A stretch of DNA of 64,000 bases from Amaurobius ferox. Taxonomy: Eukaryota; Arthropoda; Arachnida; Araneae; Amaurobiidae. Under the pieces are notes generated by a model that ran no database searches, was not told where the DNA came from, and worked only from the letters and a program-made list of their open reading frames with translations. The DNA lies in the NCBI GenBank assembly GCA_951213105.1, contig OX578137.1, forward strand, positions 58,342,236 through 58,406,235. The letters run 5' to 3'. The position numbers and the translations under genes were made by a program. Below, piece by piece: positions 42,943 to 55,171 of the stretch (positions within the stretch are counted from its first letter, which is position 1; each line of letters starts with the position of its first letter).

Positions 42943-44008
42943 CCCTTTCGCGACGAGTGGCACGCCCACGCGCCAGCTGCGAACTTGCATTCAAGGACGA
43001 ATGGCACGCCTACGGGCCGGAGGAAATTTTACCCTAAAGGACGACTGGCACGTATTGGTGTTTCTACGTGGAACGTTTTAATTTGAATGTATTTGTCTCC
43101 TAGATGGCGATAAATGGCCGTGGAAGCAACTTAAATGAATTTTGTAGATGTTTGACCTTGGCACAAGGAGAATCCAATGAATTATTTCTCCATTTGGAGC
43201 GGTGAAACACATGGTTCTGTAAAGTAAACAGAGCACTTTTCGTAGCATCAACAATTTTATAATTGAGTTCCGGGTCTCGTTCTGATTTTGTCTTTTATTG
43301 ATTTCGTTGTTGAATTAGAGGAATATAAGAGAGTTTTTTTTTTGAGTGGGTGGGGGAGGGGGGGGGGTAAAGGAATGTGCGGCAATGAAATGATTAGGTT
43401 ATTTATGTTCTCATGGAAAGGAAGGCTGGGATTTCGTTAATATATCCCATCGAAAAGGTCTAGATATGAAATAAAAATATATAAATCGTCAGAATCGGAA
43501 TGAGGCCATAAATGGAATTTCCTTGTGTATACTGGAAAGGACACGGGATTATCAAGCTCTGATGGTGGGTATGGAGAACGCGTTGTGAAAACATTTCTAA
43601 GTGAACTTTTAGGAAAAGGATATACTTTGTATTTGGATAAATTTTTTACCTCTCCTGTACTTGCAAAGTATTTGTTGTCTAAGAATACGCATGTATGTGG
43701 TACAGTTTTAAAATATCGGAAGGACATGCCAAAGAATTACCCATCTGTACCTAAAACACATATACACTAAAATTTTTAATATTTTGATAAAAGAAAATTT
43801 GTATAAAAATATACATCAAATAGAAAGTAAGTATTTCCTTTCTTCCTGAAAAAAGTAGAATGCTGTGTTGAACGGGTGATTTTTAGTGAATTTTTTTCGA
43901 GAGTTAGGCTTAGCGCAAAAAAATAACCGTCTTTTGGGCACATTTCGGAAACGAAGCGCTTCGTCCTTTGGGCCACGGTAGTTTCGGAATGCCGCCGTCC
44001 CGAAAGGG
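42943..44008 (+). mobile_element. Decayed piggyBac-like transposon
   Basis: Ends CCCTTTCG (42943) and CGAAAGGG (44008) are inverted, and TTAA follows the right end (44009-44012). The left flank reads TAAA, one base off the expected TTAA duplication. Near the left end are three copies of GACGA(G/A/C)TGGCACGCC-like sequence about 45 bp apart, probably sub-terminal binding repeats. The remaining coding part is a piggyBac transposase fragment. Confidence 0.8.
43441..43770 (+). pseudogene. piggyBac transposase fragment (DDE_Tnp_1_7)
   Basis: One frame from after a TAA at 43438-43440 reads YIPSKRSRYEIKIYK, hits a TGA at 43501-43503, then continues GHKWNFLVYTGKDTG...GERVVKTFLSELLGKGYTLYLDKFFTSPVLAKYLL and THVCGTVLKYRKDMPK. 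These are the core blocks of the piggyBac catalytic domain; the Asp in YLDKFFTSP is one of the expected catalytic acids. N- and C-terminal parts, including the Cys-rich tail, are missing. Inactive remnant. Confidence 0.9.
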
Positions 44009-44060
44009 TTAATGTTTTATAGGCCAAGTTCATTGATAAACGTAGGCGGGATAAAAGTTA

Positions 44061-44761
44061 TACGTGCTATTATCCCTATGCTGATAGAATTTTTCAGATG
44101 ACAATTCTGTAAAATTTCGTCGTAGTCGAATTATTGCATGTGCTGCGCAACGTTTACTGATGTGCGCAGTGTCTGACAAATTTGTCCAAAAGTTAACCAA
44201 TTTATTAAAGATTTTATTCAAGTCATAAAATTCCCATAACATTTCCTTTTGGAAATAATATTCGCTCTATTGTACACAAGGATATTAAATCCAGTACGAT
44301 TGAAAACAATTATCTTCTTTGACAAACTTTTCTCTTAAAAGCTGGACCGTGATGACACTGACACGCGATAAGAAAAATATTATAAAGTTATTCCGGTGAT
44401 TAAGGGCATTCCTAGGAATCGAGTATACAGACTGATTCGAAACTCTCAGCACAAACTTTAATGGGAGATAGGGAACACTCAGACAAAACTTTTTCGGTCA
44501 TAGAATTATGTCTGAAAACATTATTCTTTAACGCTAGAAGACACTGTTAAGCGGCGCCGCAGTCGGTTATGTTCTCCCATTATAATTCCCAAAACGGAAT
44601 TCTTACGTATAACATGGAACATTACACGAAATCTAAAATGACCAACATCCATCTAACGTGTGAGGCTGCCAATAGAAAGAAAAAAGCTGTTGTAAAACTA
44701 TCAGTAAATATCATAGCAGCTCCTCCGTTTCGATTAGAATCCCATAGGCAAGGTGGATGTC
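44061..44761. other. No gene seen
   Basis: Unremarkable AT-rich sequence apart from a GC-richer patch near 44550-44570. No terminal repeats recognised. Confidence 0.4.
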
Positions 44762-44908
44762 AGCCAGACCGACCGACCTACCCGAAGGTGTAAGGTATCT
44801 GTTTAGATGGCCGGGAGATATCCACTTAAATTCGGAAGCCAATGGGTGGGGGAACCACGGGGTCATGTCATCCCTCCCTTAACACTTCAGTTCTCGAATG
44901 GACTTTCC
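44762..44908 (-). repeat. SINE-like dispersed repeat, copy 2
   Basis: Reverse complement aligns with 10261-10400 over its whole length with moderate divergence, including the block CTTCGGGTAGGTCGG. Borders match at both ends to within a few bases. Confidence 0.55.
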
Positions 44909-45282
44909 GATATACGAATTTATATTGTCTATGCTCCATTAACATGGGAACAATTTTGGCCTTCGTCAAAGATCTAACACAGGACAACCATCTCGCCACT
45001 GTCACTACTCTGTCTCAGCCCAAGTGCATGTCAGCTATTTCAAAATTCGTAAAATGCTTCACTTTACATATATGTTTGCGTTACGAATGACGAAGATGAA
45101 ATATAGCCAATTACCACGCCGACCTATAGCGCCCTCTAACAACAATGGGTGGTGTCCGCAGATATACATTCATTAATAAAAATGCTTTTTTTATTGTTGA
45201 CTATCACCTATTAAAATTTATGCAGAGAATTTTGGATTATCTTGTATATAATTGCATCTTTATATGTCGAAAGAATTTCGCG

Positions 45283-45304
45283 ATGCACAGTTTGAGAAAC
45301 GCTG
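45283..45304 (-). mobile_element. hAT-like terminal repeat, single end
   Basis: Minus strand reads CAGCGTTTCTCAAACTGTGC followed by ATCGCGAAATTCTTTCG, the form of many hAT MITE ends. The partner end was not located. Confidence 0.45.
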
Positions 45305-45345
45305 ATCTATTCTTTCGCAAGAAGCTTCTAATTTTGTGTGGTTAA

Positions 45346-46691
45346 ATAAAACAACTCTATTGAATACATGTATAATAAAATATAAATTAACAATGACAAG
45401 TTTATTTCTTTACAAAATTCAAAGCCGAGATTGCGAAAGTATAATACGAGAACAAACATCGTTGTAATTAAAATGTAATACGAACAATTAAATGTGTAGT
45501 CTGTTTTTATAAGCTGCATAAAGAGGTCCAAGAACATCATTTTCATGCTTCAAGAAATCGATTTTTTTTGTTCGGTTCTTACCATACGTTGGCGGCTTGT
45601 TGCTACAACATGAAGCTTATAATTTCTCAGGCCCGAAATCATCTGTAACATTTTTATTTCTATCCTGACATCGAACATGCATATGCTATTCTCAATATAT
45701 ACGAAAATTCAGAATGTTTTGCATCTAAAGGGCATCTTGCATTTTGTGATGTGACGTGTCCGTAACAATGGCTTATAACCATTCTAAACTTTAATAATAA
45801 TAAAAGTGAATTAAGTGTATAGTGCAATAACGTAAAAAAGTATAATTGTGAATAGCATCATTTTCTCTAACTATCAGTTGATTAAAAAAATAAAAAATAA
45901 AACGCTCAAAAATCTCCTGCAATTATAACTCCATAAAGTACTCCATAAACTTTGTAAGAACAGCATAAACACATATAAATTGGTCAACTGGTTTTAAATG
46001 CACAAAACGAACGTCTTCTTCAGGGTCGTAAAAGAGCGCGACCTCACTTATTCAAGTCAAATCGGCAACGGAGGTAGAACAGCAGACGTAGCTGGAGGTA
46101 GAAGAAAAGTTGTAGCTATCGTTGTGGAATGAAATGAAAGAGACAGACACCAATGAGGTTAGGTATGAAAACGACAGGCGTGATTTCTAACCGTAAGGAT
46201 CACGGAGGAAAGAAAGAACATCAGAAAATAAGTCGGTAAGAAAACGAATAGCAGTGCGATTAGAAATATCACTAAAGTGAGAAAACAGTACCGAAAGAAC
46301 ATGAGATGTTTAAATCAGCTGTGAAAAGTACAAAAAAGTTGAAAATAAATAGAAAAATATTAGAAACGACGGCGAACCAATTAGAACCAACAGGAAATAT
46401 GATATTCAAATATGAAGAAACCAACTAGTTTCGGAGAGGCAAATAACCGAAAAAAGTATGGGGCAGATCGAAATCAGAGATTTTCAAGCGGGTGAAAGGG
46501 ACGAACAATGATCATTTATGTTTTATTTATGAAGTTTTATTTGAGTTATTAGTTTATTATTTTCCTAGAAAAAAAAAACAGATATAAGACTTTTTATGTT
46601 GATTAATATAAGCATACCGAATTTAATAAAAATCGGTTAATTATTTCGGGAGATACAGCACTGCTTGTGAGCAAGTAAAATTTGAGTTTAA
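45346..46691. other. No gene recognised
   Basis: AT-rich, with a purine-rich plus-strand stretch (46040-46500, AGA/GAAA-rich). No frames or borders worth naming. Confidence 0.4.
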
Positions 46692-46695
46692 ATAT

Positions 46696-47261
46696 TGTTG
46701 CGAACGCATAATATGACTTTTCTTTCGAAGTCTATTTTCCCTCTCTTTACTTTCGCCGTTTTCGAAGACCAAAGAGAGAAAACAACCGTAAAGGCATCCT
46801 TTCCCAAGATGTCAGTCTAGGGTTTCTAGAAGTTGACGCTAGGAGGAGGAATACCAGATTGAGATTTATCGCCAATTAGGCGACTTCGCGAAGGTTCGAG
46901 AAGCACCTTGAAATAACGATTGTTCTACGTGATGTAAGATAATTCCAGAAGTTTCTATGGCGAGTCTGTAAAATAATCATCATTCAGTTGGAGTTCAGTT
47001 GACGTGATACAAATTACATTGGACTGCGATTTTTGTCATTATTTTGAGAATAGTAGTCGCTGCTGTGTTAAATTACTTTCGTCAATATTTTGGGAATAAT
47101 ATAAGTTATTTTGGGAAATTAGCAGAGCATTTAAGTTCTGTTTGACTGCATGTTATTCCTGTTTCCGTTGTGCTTGTGAATAAACGCTAGTTATCCAAAA
47201 ATTTCTACTCATTCTTGTATCCTGCTTGCACACCCACGAGTCCAGAGGATACGCTGAAACA
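46696..47261 (+). mobile_element. Solo LTR, copy 1
   Basis: Starts TGTTGCGAACG and ends GCTGAAACA, flanked by ATAT at 46692-46695 and 47262-47265. It contains GAATAAACGCTAGTTATCC (polyadenylation-type AATAAA at about 47181) near the 3' end. It shares a colinear set of blocks with the reverse complement of 61910-62503: CAGTTGGAG, AGTTGACGTGAT, GAGCATTTAA, GAATAAA...TTAGTTATCCA, ATTCTTG. The 4-bp duplication and TG...CA ends suit a Gypsy-type LTR retrotransposon. No internal coding region is attached. Confidence 0.65.
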
Positions 47262-47265
47262 ATAT

Positions 47266-48480
47266 ACAGAACTCCAAGGAGTAAATCAGTAGGCGCCTTA
47301 CGGTTAAAAGCCCCTTTAGTAAGTTCCTTTTGGTTTGAAATAATTTTTCCAATTTTCATTCGAACCATTCAATTTGTTCAAAAGATATCCTGCATACACA
47401 CAAATTGAAAACGTCATTGATTCATAATTAGGGGTGATCAAAACGGATAGTTCAGTCAAAATCTGAGAGATAAATATTTAAGGTTAAGAAATAAAATATT
47501 AATTGACAAAATTAAAATTTAAAAAAATTAAAGACTAGAATTAAAGTTATTGAGAATTTTTTAATTTAAAATAAAGTCATAAAGATATGAATAACATAGC
47601 TACTTTTTGTAGCAAAAGACGAAAATAAATGCCTCTTCCTGACGTTATGTATTGTGGAAATAAAGCTTAATCCACTATAAAACCAAAGAAAATGTGAAAA
47701 GGACAAAAGGTAGAAAAAGACAAAAAATACCTCTTTCTGACGGTACGTATTGTGGAAATAAAGATTAGCCCCCGATAAAACTAAAGAAAAGGTGATTAAA
47801 CTCTAAAACTGGCAACCCGTTATAGACAGTCAAAGCTGTGTGAAGATGATTATTGTTTTTATTCCTTAAATCCAATAAAATTTTTTTTAGTTAGTTTGAT
47901 TTGCTACACCCTTCATTCGGTGCAGCATTCTTGAATAACTTTCAGCTTGAGGGGCAACATTGATTAGACGAAAACATATTTTATATAAAATATAACAATG
48001 AAATATTATCGGTATATATTAGCGGTCCACAATATTTCATTTTATATTTTTAGCAATCTTATGCTCTATAAGACTATAACTGCTATCTATTTAGGACTCA
48101 ATCAAATGACTGTCCAAATGAATACCATTAAAAAATTGACCAATTACCCCTCGTATCATAAATAAAATAAAATAAAATTTCAGTCCTGATATGGTATGAG
48201 TGATAATACGAAATTCATACCGAAAAGTTATTTGAATTTTTGAAAATTCCCCTGATTACGTTTTTATTTTCTGAAATAGTGATTCGGAATCATCCAATTA
48301 AAATTTTAAAACAATTTTAATTATATGATTTTCTTCCGAATTAATTAAAATTTTATTGAAAATAGACACTAGATACCTAAAGAGAACGCCGAATGAAAAA
48401 ATGGGTGTGACTAAATAGACTACTGATACATGTTGGCTCGGCTTTTTTAACACTTTACAACATAGTTGAAAAGTGTTTAT
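47266..48480. other. No gene seen; one short tandem duplication
   Basis: CCTCTT(C/T)CTGACG...GTATTGTGGAAATAAAG occurs at about 47632 and again about 99 bp later at 47730, with the following ATAAAACxAAAGAAAA also repeated. Otherwise AT-rich with no recognised features. Confidence 0.5.
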
Positions 48481-48489
48481 GACTTTGGT

Positions 48490-49765
48490 CATTCATTCTG
48501 TCTGTCTGTCTGTCCGTTAGCACGATAACTGCCGTTAAAATGATTTATCAAAATGAAATTTTAGTATGTTGTACAGACGGTCTGTGGGACCTATGGGAAT
48601 ATAAATGAAAAATATCACCCAATTAATTTTGGATTGAACCCGGGTTGAAAAAATGAAATACCTTGAACCCTATGGGACCTAATTTTTCAAACATTTTTTA
48701 AGCAAATTTAAAATTCACAAATTGCTTCGAAAGTTTTAGGAAATATTCAAATTATCCCATAAAATATATAAAAAAAAATTAGCAAAATATATTCAGTAGT
48801 TTTAAAATAATAATTACATCCTTTATGTGAAGAGATCACGTGATCATTATATGAAGCGATCACGTGATCACTATATGAAGAGATCACGTGACCCACTTCA
48901 AAATAAAATATGGCATCCATCTTGTGTCAAAATCGTAATTTTTAAAGTTCTTTTAATTCATATTTAGTGTTGTATCCGTTCTGAAAAAGGTTTATTTTTG
49001 CTTAAATTACATGCATCTACACACTGAAACAACGCAATTACAATATATTTGAGTTTAAATGATCATCAAACTTTGATAATTTCTACAACGAAGCCTAATT
49101 TTCACTTATGAAGAACATAAACACTAAAGGATGTAGAATGAATTGCATAAGAATTGCTGCATTTCTTTAACGCAAAATTATTTAGCTCATGGAGCCTGCA
49201 ATATAACTGATATGAATGAAATATTCATTGACTTCACACAGAGAACCAAACGATTTTTTCGATGAAGTTTTAAGCATAGAGTTAAATTACTTGTATCTCC
49301 ATGGTTTTAAGTTTTTAAATAAAATAAATTATTATAGTATTGTGATGAATGAAAGGAATGGAAAAACGTTTATGAATAAAACACTGATTTTATAGAGAGA
49401 TCCAGGCGTGATATTTTTTCTATGATTGGATGAATTTCAGTTGTTTTCGATGTAGTTTTAAAATATAATAAATTATTGTAGTATTATGATAATTTTAAAA
49501 ATATTACCGAGGAATGTATCGCATGTTAGAGATGTTTAAACCAGGCAATTTATATTTCAATGCCGTCATTTTAATGAAGTTTATTTTTTTCGATGAAGTT
49601 TTAAGTTTTCAAATATAATAAATTAATGTAGTATTGTGATAATTTAAAAAATATTACCGAAGAATGTATCGCATTTTATAGATGTTAATATAAAATTGCA
49701 TTGAAGTTGGAAAGTGTTTCATAATCAATGCTATATGCATGATTGATCTTGTTATAATTAAATCT
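48490..49765 (+). repeat. Left copy of a long inverted pair
   Basis: From about 48690 to 49765 the reverse complement matches 62880-64000 in colinear order (AGATCACGTGA repeats, CCATCTTG, ATGTAGAATGA, TATAGAGAGATCCAGGCGTG, CGAGGAATGTATCGCA, AAAGTGTTTCATAATCAATG). It starts near a (CTGT)n tract at 48498-48514, like a Helitron 5' end, and contains ~150-bp internal repeats (AATATAATAAATTAxTGTAGTATT...). Probably a non-coding Helitron or similar element. Confidence 0.6.
48834..48894. repeat. 24-bp repeats with palindrome GATCACGTGATC
   Basis: Two full GATCACGTGATC palindromes (48834-48845, 48858-48869) and a third half site (48882-48890), 24 bp apart, separated by ATTATATGAAGC-like spacers. Counterparts are at 63895-63935. 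Confidence 0.85.
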
Positions 49766-50240
49766 TGACAATATTTTCTAAATAATACTTTTTTTCCAAT
49801 CGAACTTAACTGAATAGAGCCAAATTACATCCAATAAATCAAATCTCATGTTATATTCCAACAATAGACAAGGCAATAAGTACATTAATAATTAATCATA
49901 ATAATACACATGACTTACATAATATAAAATTTACATAGAAATGTCTATGCAAAAAATATACAAATGCATACAATTAAATTCCATATGTTAAGACTACGCA
50001 ATTAAGTACCAATATTATTCTATAACATTATTACTGATAAAAAATACATTTATTATCTTATCCAATATAGTCCAATTGCTAAATATATTTTCAAATTACT
50101 TTAAGCACCGATCGAGCTAGAATTTTTCCAGAAAAGTAAAAATACTCCTTGTCTTGATTTAAAGGAGTATTTTGTTTTCCAGGGGAGTAATTTTAAACAA
50201 ATGTACAATTACTTTCAAATTTTCAAGTACAACATTCAGA
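49766..50240. other. AT-rich spacer, no gene seen
   Basis: No recognisable frame or repeat border. Confidence 0.4.
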
Positions 50241-50242
50241 CC

Positions 50243-51350
50243 TATTTTTGTGCGGTGGATAGGGGCCGCATAAAAGAAAACGCATAAAAAAAAATCGCAC
50301 AAAACTTCACGAGTAGCTATAAAAAATAGTTTTCGCAACACAATTAAAAAGTATTTTTTTTATGCGGTGAATAGGAACCGCATAAAAAAAGTCTCACGTA
50401 GAAAATAACTGAAAACCTTACGAAATAACTAGGAATTGCTTTTTTAAACGAAATCTAGACACGAGGCTTGGCAGCTACTTGGAATCTCGCCAAACCTTTT
50501 GGAATCTGATTTAGAAAATACACATGCGAACATTTTTAAATATTTTATTTACATATGTACTTATTTTACACATACGAAACTTTTCAAAACGTATAACCAT
50601 TATCCTTCGTTGTCTAAAAATAAAATAAAAATCCTAAAAATTTATATCTAGATAGAAAAATTAATAAATTTACCTTCAATTTACGCTTTGAAATGAATCT
50701 TATCTTAATGGTCCAGGAATGTGAAAGTACTTTGAAGGCGGTCAATTAATATTATATTTAAAAATTAAAACACACGTAATATTCTTTTTTATTAAATCAC
50801 TTTATTTAGCGGACTTGTCACTTGCGCAGATCAGAGACGAATAAGAAAAAGCAACTCTTTGCTCCCTTCAAGTAAACTTCTTCTACCTACTCGTTAAAAC
50901 AAACAAAACAAAGCATGAGACTAGTCGCCAACTATCTCATTAGCAAAAGAAAAAAACTCAGCGACCTAACGAGACACGCAGTCCGTTTCAGGAAAACCCG
51001 AACTAACAAGATGCAATGTCCTTCAATGTTTTTTGCGATCAATGCATTTTTGCTTTGCTACGCAATTTTCATTTATTTACATGGAAATTCTTGTGCGTTC
51101 AACAATTAAATTATGCGATTATAGAATTCAATACATATGTAATGTAATTGGCTGACGCAATACTTATGTAATGTGATGAAATACATATCAAAAATCGAAA
51201 AAACTATATGGCCGATCAAACCCACTAATTTTTTTTTATTGATAACTTCGTCAATTATGTTCCAATTTCATTGAAATTTTCATATACCGCACAAAAAAAA
51301 TCGCACAAAAAAGTCGCACAAATAAAAAATCGCACAAAAATAGACTGCAA
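50243..51350. repeat. Cluster of hairpins with CGCATAAAA / CGCACAAAA motifs
   Basis: Hairpin TTTTTTATGCGG/CCGCATAAAAAA with a 10-nt loop at about 50355-50389, a related one at about 50247-50275 (GCGGTGGATAGGGGCCGC), and runs of ATCGCACAAAAA at 50286-50305 and 51286-51345. They bracket about 900 bp of AT-rich sequence. The arrangement recalls ends of pogo/Tigger-like elements, but no transposase or clear target duplication is present. Confidence 0.4.
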
Positions 51351-52693
51351 AAAAACAAGTTTGAGTGTATTTATTAAATTTATTGTATTTCGTATAAAAA
51401 AAATACAAAGTCAATTGCTTAACAGAATATTAATATCTGACTTTTCTACGTTGAAAAAAAAATTAAGAAATACACCATACTCTTTATTTGTGTTAATAAA
51501 CAAAATACATTATATATCTGATAGCACAATTAGTATACCATATAAAATTTAGGAAATGAGTTTTAAAATACTTACTAAAATTTGGACTATTAGGACCACA
51601 TTTTTTTTTCCTGTCAATTTTCCAAGTAGAGTCGCAATCTTGAATTATATATTCATCATAGTATAATTAACAATGGTGTTTTTTCATAAAAATAACTGAT
51701 CATATAATTCATGATGGAATATAAATAATACTATACCTTCATATAAAATAGTTACTATATCTTTGGTTTATATTTTAATAATTAATTCATAAATTAGACG
51801 TCATTTTCACTAATTTAGTGTAATTTTTGCAATTTTGATGGTATTTTGGTTAATCTGGGGCGCAATATTGTCAAGTTGGTGATACTTTGCTAAATTATTC
51901 ATCAAGTTCGCCAAATGCATCCCCAAGTGTTACAGATAAACGAAGAAAAGAGCATTTCTTATACACTAGAAGGTATGCCCGTCATACGATGGATATCAGA
52001 ATTTGCTAAACATTACTTCCCATATGGCGTCATTTCTACCAATTTGGCGATATTTTTGTCACTTTGGCTACAATAAAAAAATCGCCAAGCTGGCGACGTC
52101 CCGCAAAATTTCTCGCCAAGCGTTATAGACTGACGGACGGACGGACAGATGGAGAAATGGGTTATTCTTATAGTCTACTCTTATATTCTTTCCAAGATAT
52201 TGGACTTTCATCCATTTGTCATCATTTTCATTGATTTAGAGTCATTTTTATCAATTTGGCGACAATTTCGCTAATTTGGCAACATTTAAAGTGGCCAATT
52301 TGGCTACATTCCGCTAAATTCATCGTCAAAATCTCGTCAAGCGTTTTTTACAGAGAAATAAGTTATTCTTATAGCAGATAAATGACTACTGGCAGGTAAA
52401 TGACTACTCAAATTATATTTTTTCTCATGAATGGAACGAGCAGTCACGAGAATGATGCCACCAAATTCATCGCTTGATATTACATATGAAAAGTAAACAT
52501 ATTTCACAATAGTTATCATTTTTTTTTATTTTATGTGATTTTTTGATACATTTATTTGAAAAATGTGCAATATCTCGAGAACGGTTCATGCCAGCGTTCT
52601 AAAGTTTATATCATTCGTTTTCTAATATAAAGTTACGTAAGAAATAACTATTTGCGTAATTTTATTAAAGGTTTTGATTTCTTGATGATTTTT

Positions 52694-53001
52694 TCAAAAT
52701 TTCACTCAAAAATTTAGGGGGGTTCTGAACATTCGATTGCGTTTAAAAATAATAGGCTTCTAGTATTCACAGATTGTAAATTTTATATCAAATTTCGTTC
52801 AAATACATTGGAGCACATTTTTAAATAATTTTTTATTGTCACATCATTCAAAATTTCACTCAAAAATTTAGGGGGGTTCTGAACATTCGATTGCGTTTAA
52901 AAATAATAGGCTTCTAGTATTCACAGATTGTAAATTTTATATCAAATTTCGTTCAAATACATTGGAGCACATTTTTAAATAATTTTTTATTGTCACATCT
53001 T
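52694..53001. repeat. Near-perfect tandem duplication of ~155 bp
   Basis: From CAAAATTTCACTCAAAAATT to TTTTTATTGTCACATC the sequence is repeated head to tail (first copy ~52694-52845, second ~52849-53001) with no differences that I can see. A very recent duplication, or an assembly artefact. Confidence 0.85.
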
Positions 53002-53994
53002 TGATAGAAAAATTAGTTATCAGAAATTTATTAATAGTTTTAATTATAAGTATTTATGAGGAAAGTTATTCTAGTGGTGTCAGGCACGACAATATGCGTA
53101 TTATATTTTTTTGCCTGTACATACCATATATTATTTATATCGATGATACCCCTCCACATGCACTAAAGTGGCCCTAACTTATGGAAAATCCTATGATATA
53201 TTTAATTTATACTGAACCAAGCAAAAAAAATCTGATGTGGGCAGCACATGACTTTGCTTATATAATGCAATGAATTTACTACTTTTAGAGTAAAAAAATA
53301 TGTGTTTAAAAAAAATATTATTTTTATAGTAGATATTTATTCTTCCCAAGATTTCGAATTTTCGTCAATGAGTCGTCAATTTCATTGATTTAGCGTCATT
53401 TTTATCTTCTTGGCGAGTTTTTCGTTAATGTAGCAACATTTATAAAAGTCGTCAAGTTGCCGATATTGCACCAAATTCGTCGCCAAAATCCCGCCAAACA
53501 TTATGGACGGAAAAATAAGTTATTCTTACAGCAGATAAATGACTATTGGCGTTCAAATACAAAAGTATTGCTCAAAGTATCTTTTTTCATGAATGGAACG
53601 AGCTAGATCCGCGAGAATGAAGTCACCCAATTTATCGCATGGTATTACATATGAAAAGTGAACATGTTTCTCAATAGGAAATATTTTTTTTTATTTTATG
53701 TGACTTTTGGTAATTTTTTTTTTAAATGTGCAATATCTCGAGAACGGTTCATGTTAGCGTTCTAAAATTTATGTCAATCGTTTTCTAATGAAAAATTACA
53801 TGAGAAATGTCTATTTGCGTAACTTTATTAGAGGTTTTGTTTTTTTGACGATTTTTTCAAAATTTCACTCGAAAATTTAGGGGGTTCTGAACATTCGATT
53901 GCGTATTAAAACAATAGGCTTCCAGTATTTACGGATTGTAAACTTTGTAATAAATTTCGTTCGAATCGGTCCATCCGTTCGTCAGTTATCATCT

Positions 53995-53996
<2 letters not shown>

Positions 53997-54036
<40 letters not shown>

Positions 54037-54047
54037 ACACACACAGA
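53997..54047. repeat. (AC)n microsatellite
   Basis: About 20 AC units, interrupted once by AT and ending in AGAC, within the right end of the hairpin-ended element. Confidence 0.9.
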
Positions 54048-54175
54048 CATCACTTCAAAAATGTTTGATACGTGATCAGGTATGCTTGAAACTTGCTCTC
54101 CCGTCGAAAACTCGAATTCGAATTTTCGACCCATTCACAATACTTTCCTTATACATTATTGTATATAAGGAAAGT

Positions 54176-55170
54176 AATAAAATGTTAAAAATTAGCATAT
54201 TGTTTCCTTTTCTGCGCGTTCTATTTTCTTAAAAATATCAAAAATGTGTACAATTAAAAAAATAATCGTGATATTAATAATACAATTTATTGTAATTTTA
54301 TTAGTTTCATAATTACTGCATCATCCCTCTGTAATTTCCTACCCTTTTTCTTTTACAAGGGTTTTTCCTCTCTCTAAACTCTTTCATTTCTTACCAATCA
54401 TTTAACGGTTTATATATGTCTTCTTTGTTTTTCAAATCTCATATCTGTGCTTAAGATTCCATTCTCAGTGCCAGCTTCCCTTGTCTGTGTGGTGGAAAAG
54501 GGTCTGTTTATCTTCCCGTGATGATATGTTTATGGGGTTTTTACAAGTGCTGATACCACCCGTGTGCGAATTTTCTCGCTGTTTGTGTCTTAACTCTTTT
54601 GAATTGTTCATAGCTTGTCTTTTCGCATTTTCTCAGCTCTTGTTAAAAGCTCTGAAAAGGGGGACGCCCTCAAAACAATAACGCTCTCGAAACAATTTTA
54701 GTCACCTAACTGACAAGACCTGCTGCATAGGAAGTTGAGTAAGTTATTAGTTTATATATTTTAGTTAAAGTATACAAATTATGTTTGCTGTATATTATAC
54801 AAAGAGGTACAAAAAATACTTAAATGTGAAAGTAACGTTTTCTGTACAACTTTCTATTTTAAATATTCTATGCCATGAAATTGTGAAATAAACTAATAAA
54901 CACGACACATAAGTGAATAAAAACGAATACTGTGCAAAAAATTTTGTCTCTTTTATTATAAACATTATTTCTGTTTTCAGAAAATTTCCGAAAGATAAAA
55001 ATGAAGTATCATTGAAGGAGTTATAACTACAAAATAACTGCTAAGAACAAGAGTCATCTTAAGTGCTTAAGAAAGTTTTCTAATAATTTTCTCTGAAGAT
55101 TCCCTTAATTATCTATGAAGAATATCATCAGAGGACTGCATGGGCCCACCGGTTCAGGCCTGATTCATCT
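54176..55170. other. No gene recognised
   Basis: A 66-codon frame at 54481-54681 (plus) is Cys- and Leu-rich and unrecognised. Otherwise AT-rich sequence. Confidence 0.4.
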
Positions 55171-55171
55171 T

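Larger units (their letters stand above)
42395..44060. repeat. Tandem repeat (unit ~130-190 bp), interrupted by a piggyBac element
   Basis: The block (A/T)TAATGTTTTA(C/T)AGGCC(G/A)AGTT with following AACG(T/A)GG(T/C)(A/C)GGATAAAA recurs near 42470, 42600, 42792 and 44009. The block TACTGATATA(T/C)ATTGTxC(A/G) recurs near 42394, 42527 and 42868. The fourth copy is split, with its left part ending at 42942 and its right part resuming at 44009. Confidence 0.65.
51840..54175. mobile_element. Composite of hairpin-ended family copies with TCGCCAA motifs
   Basis: Two diverged copies of the same right half: 52560-53000 and 53725-54175. Both carry GCAATATCTCGAGAACGGTTCATG, TTTGCGTAA(T/C)TTTATTA(A/G)AGG, TTCACTC(A/G)AAAATTTAGGGG, TTCTGAACATTCGATTGCGT and AATAGGCTTC(T/C)AGTATT. 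The second ends in the hairpin ACTTTCCTTATA...TATAAGGAAAGT (54142-54175) after a (AC)n tract and GTCGAAAACTCG, as in the element at 16764-19981. Each is preceded by a field of TTTGGCGA / TCGCCAA motifs (51840-52330; 53340-53510). No protein encoded. Confidence 0.55.
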
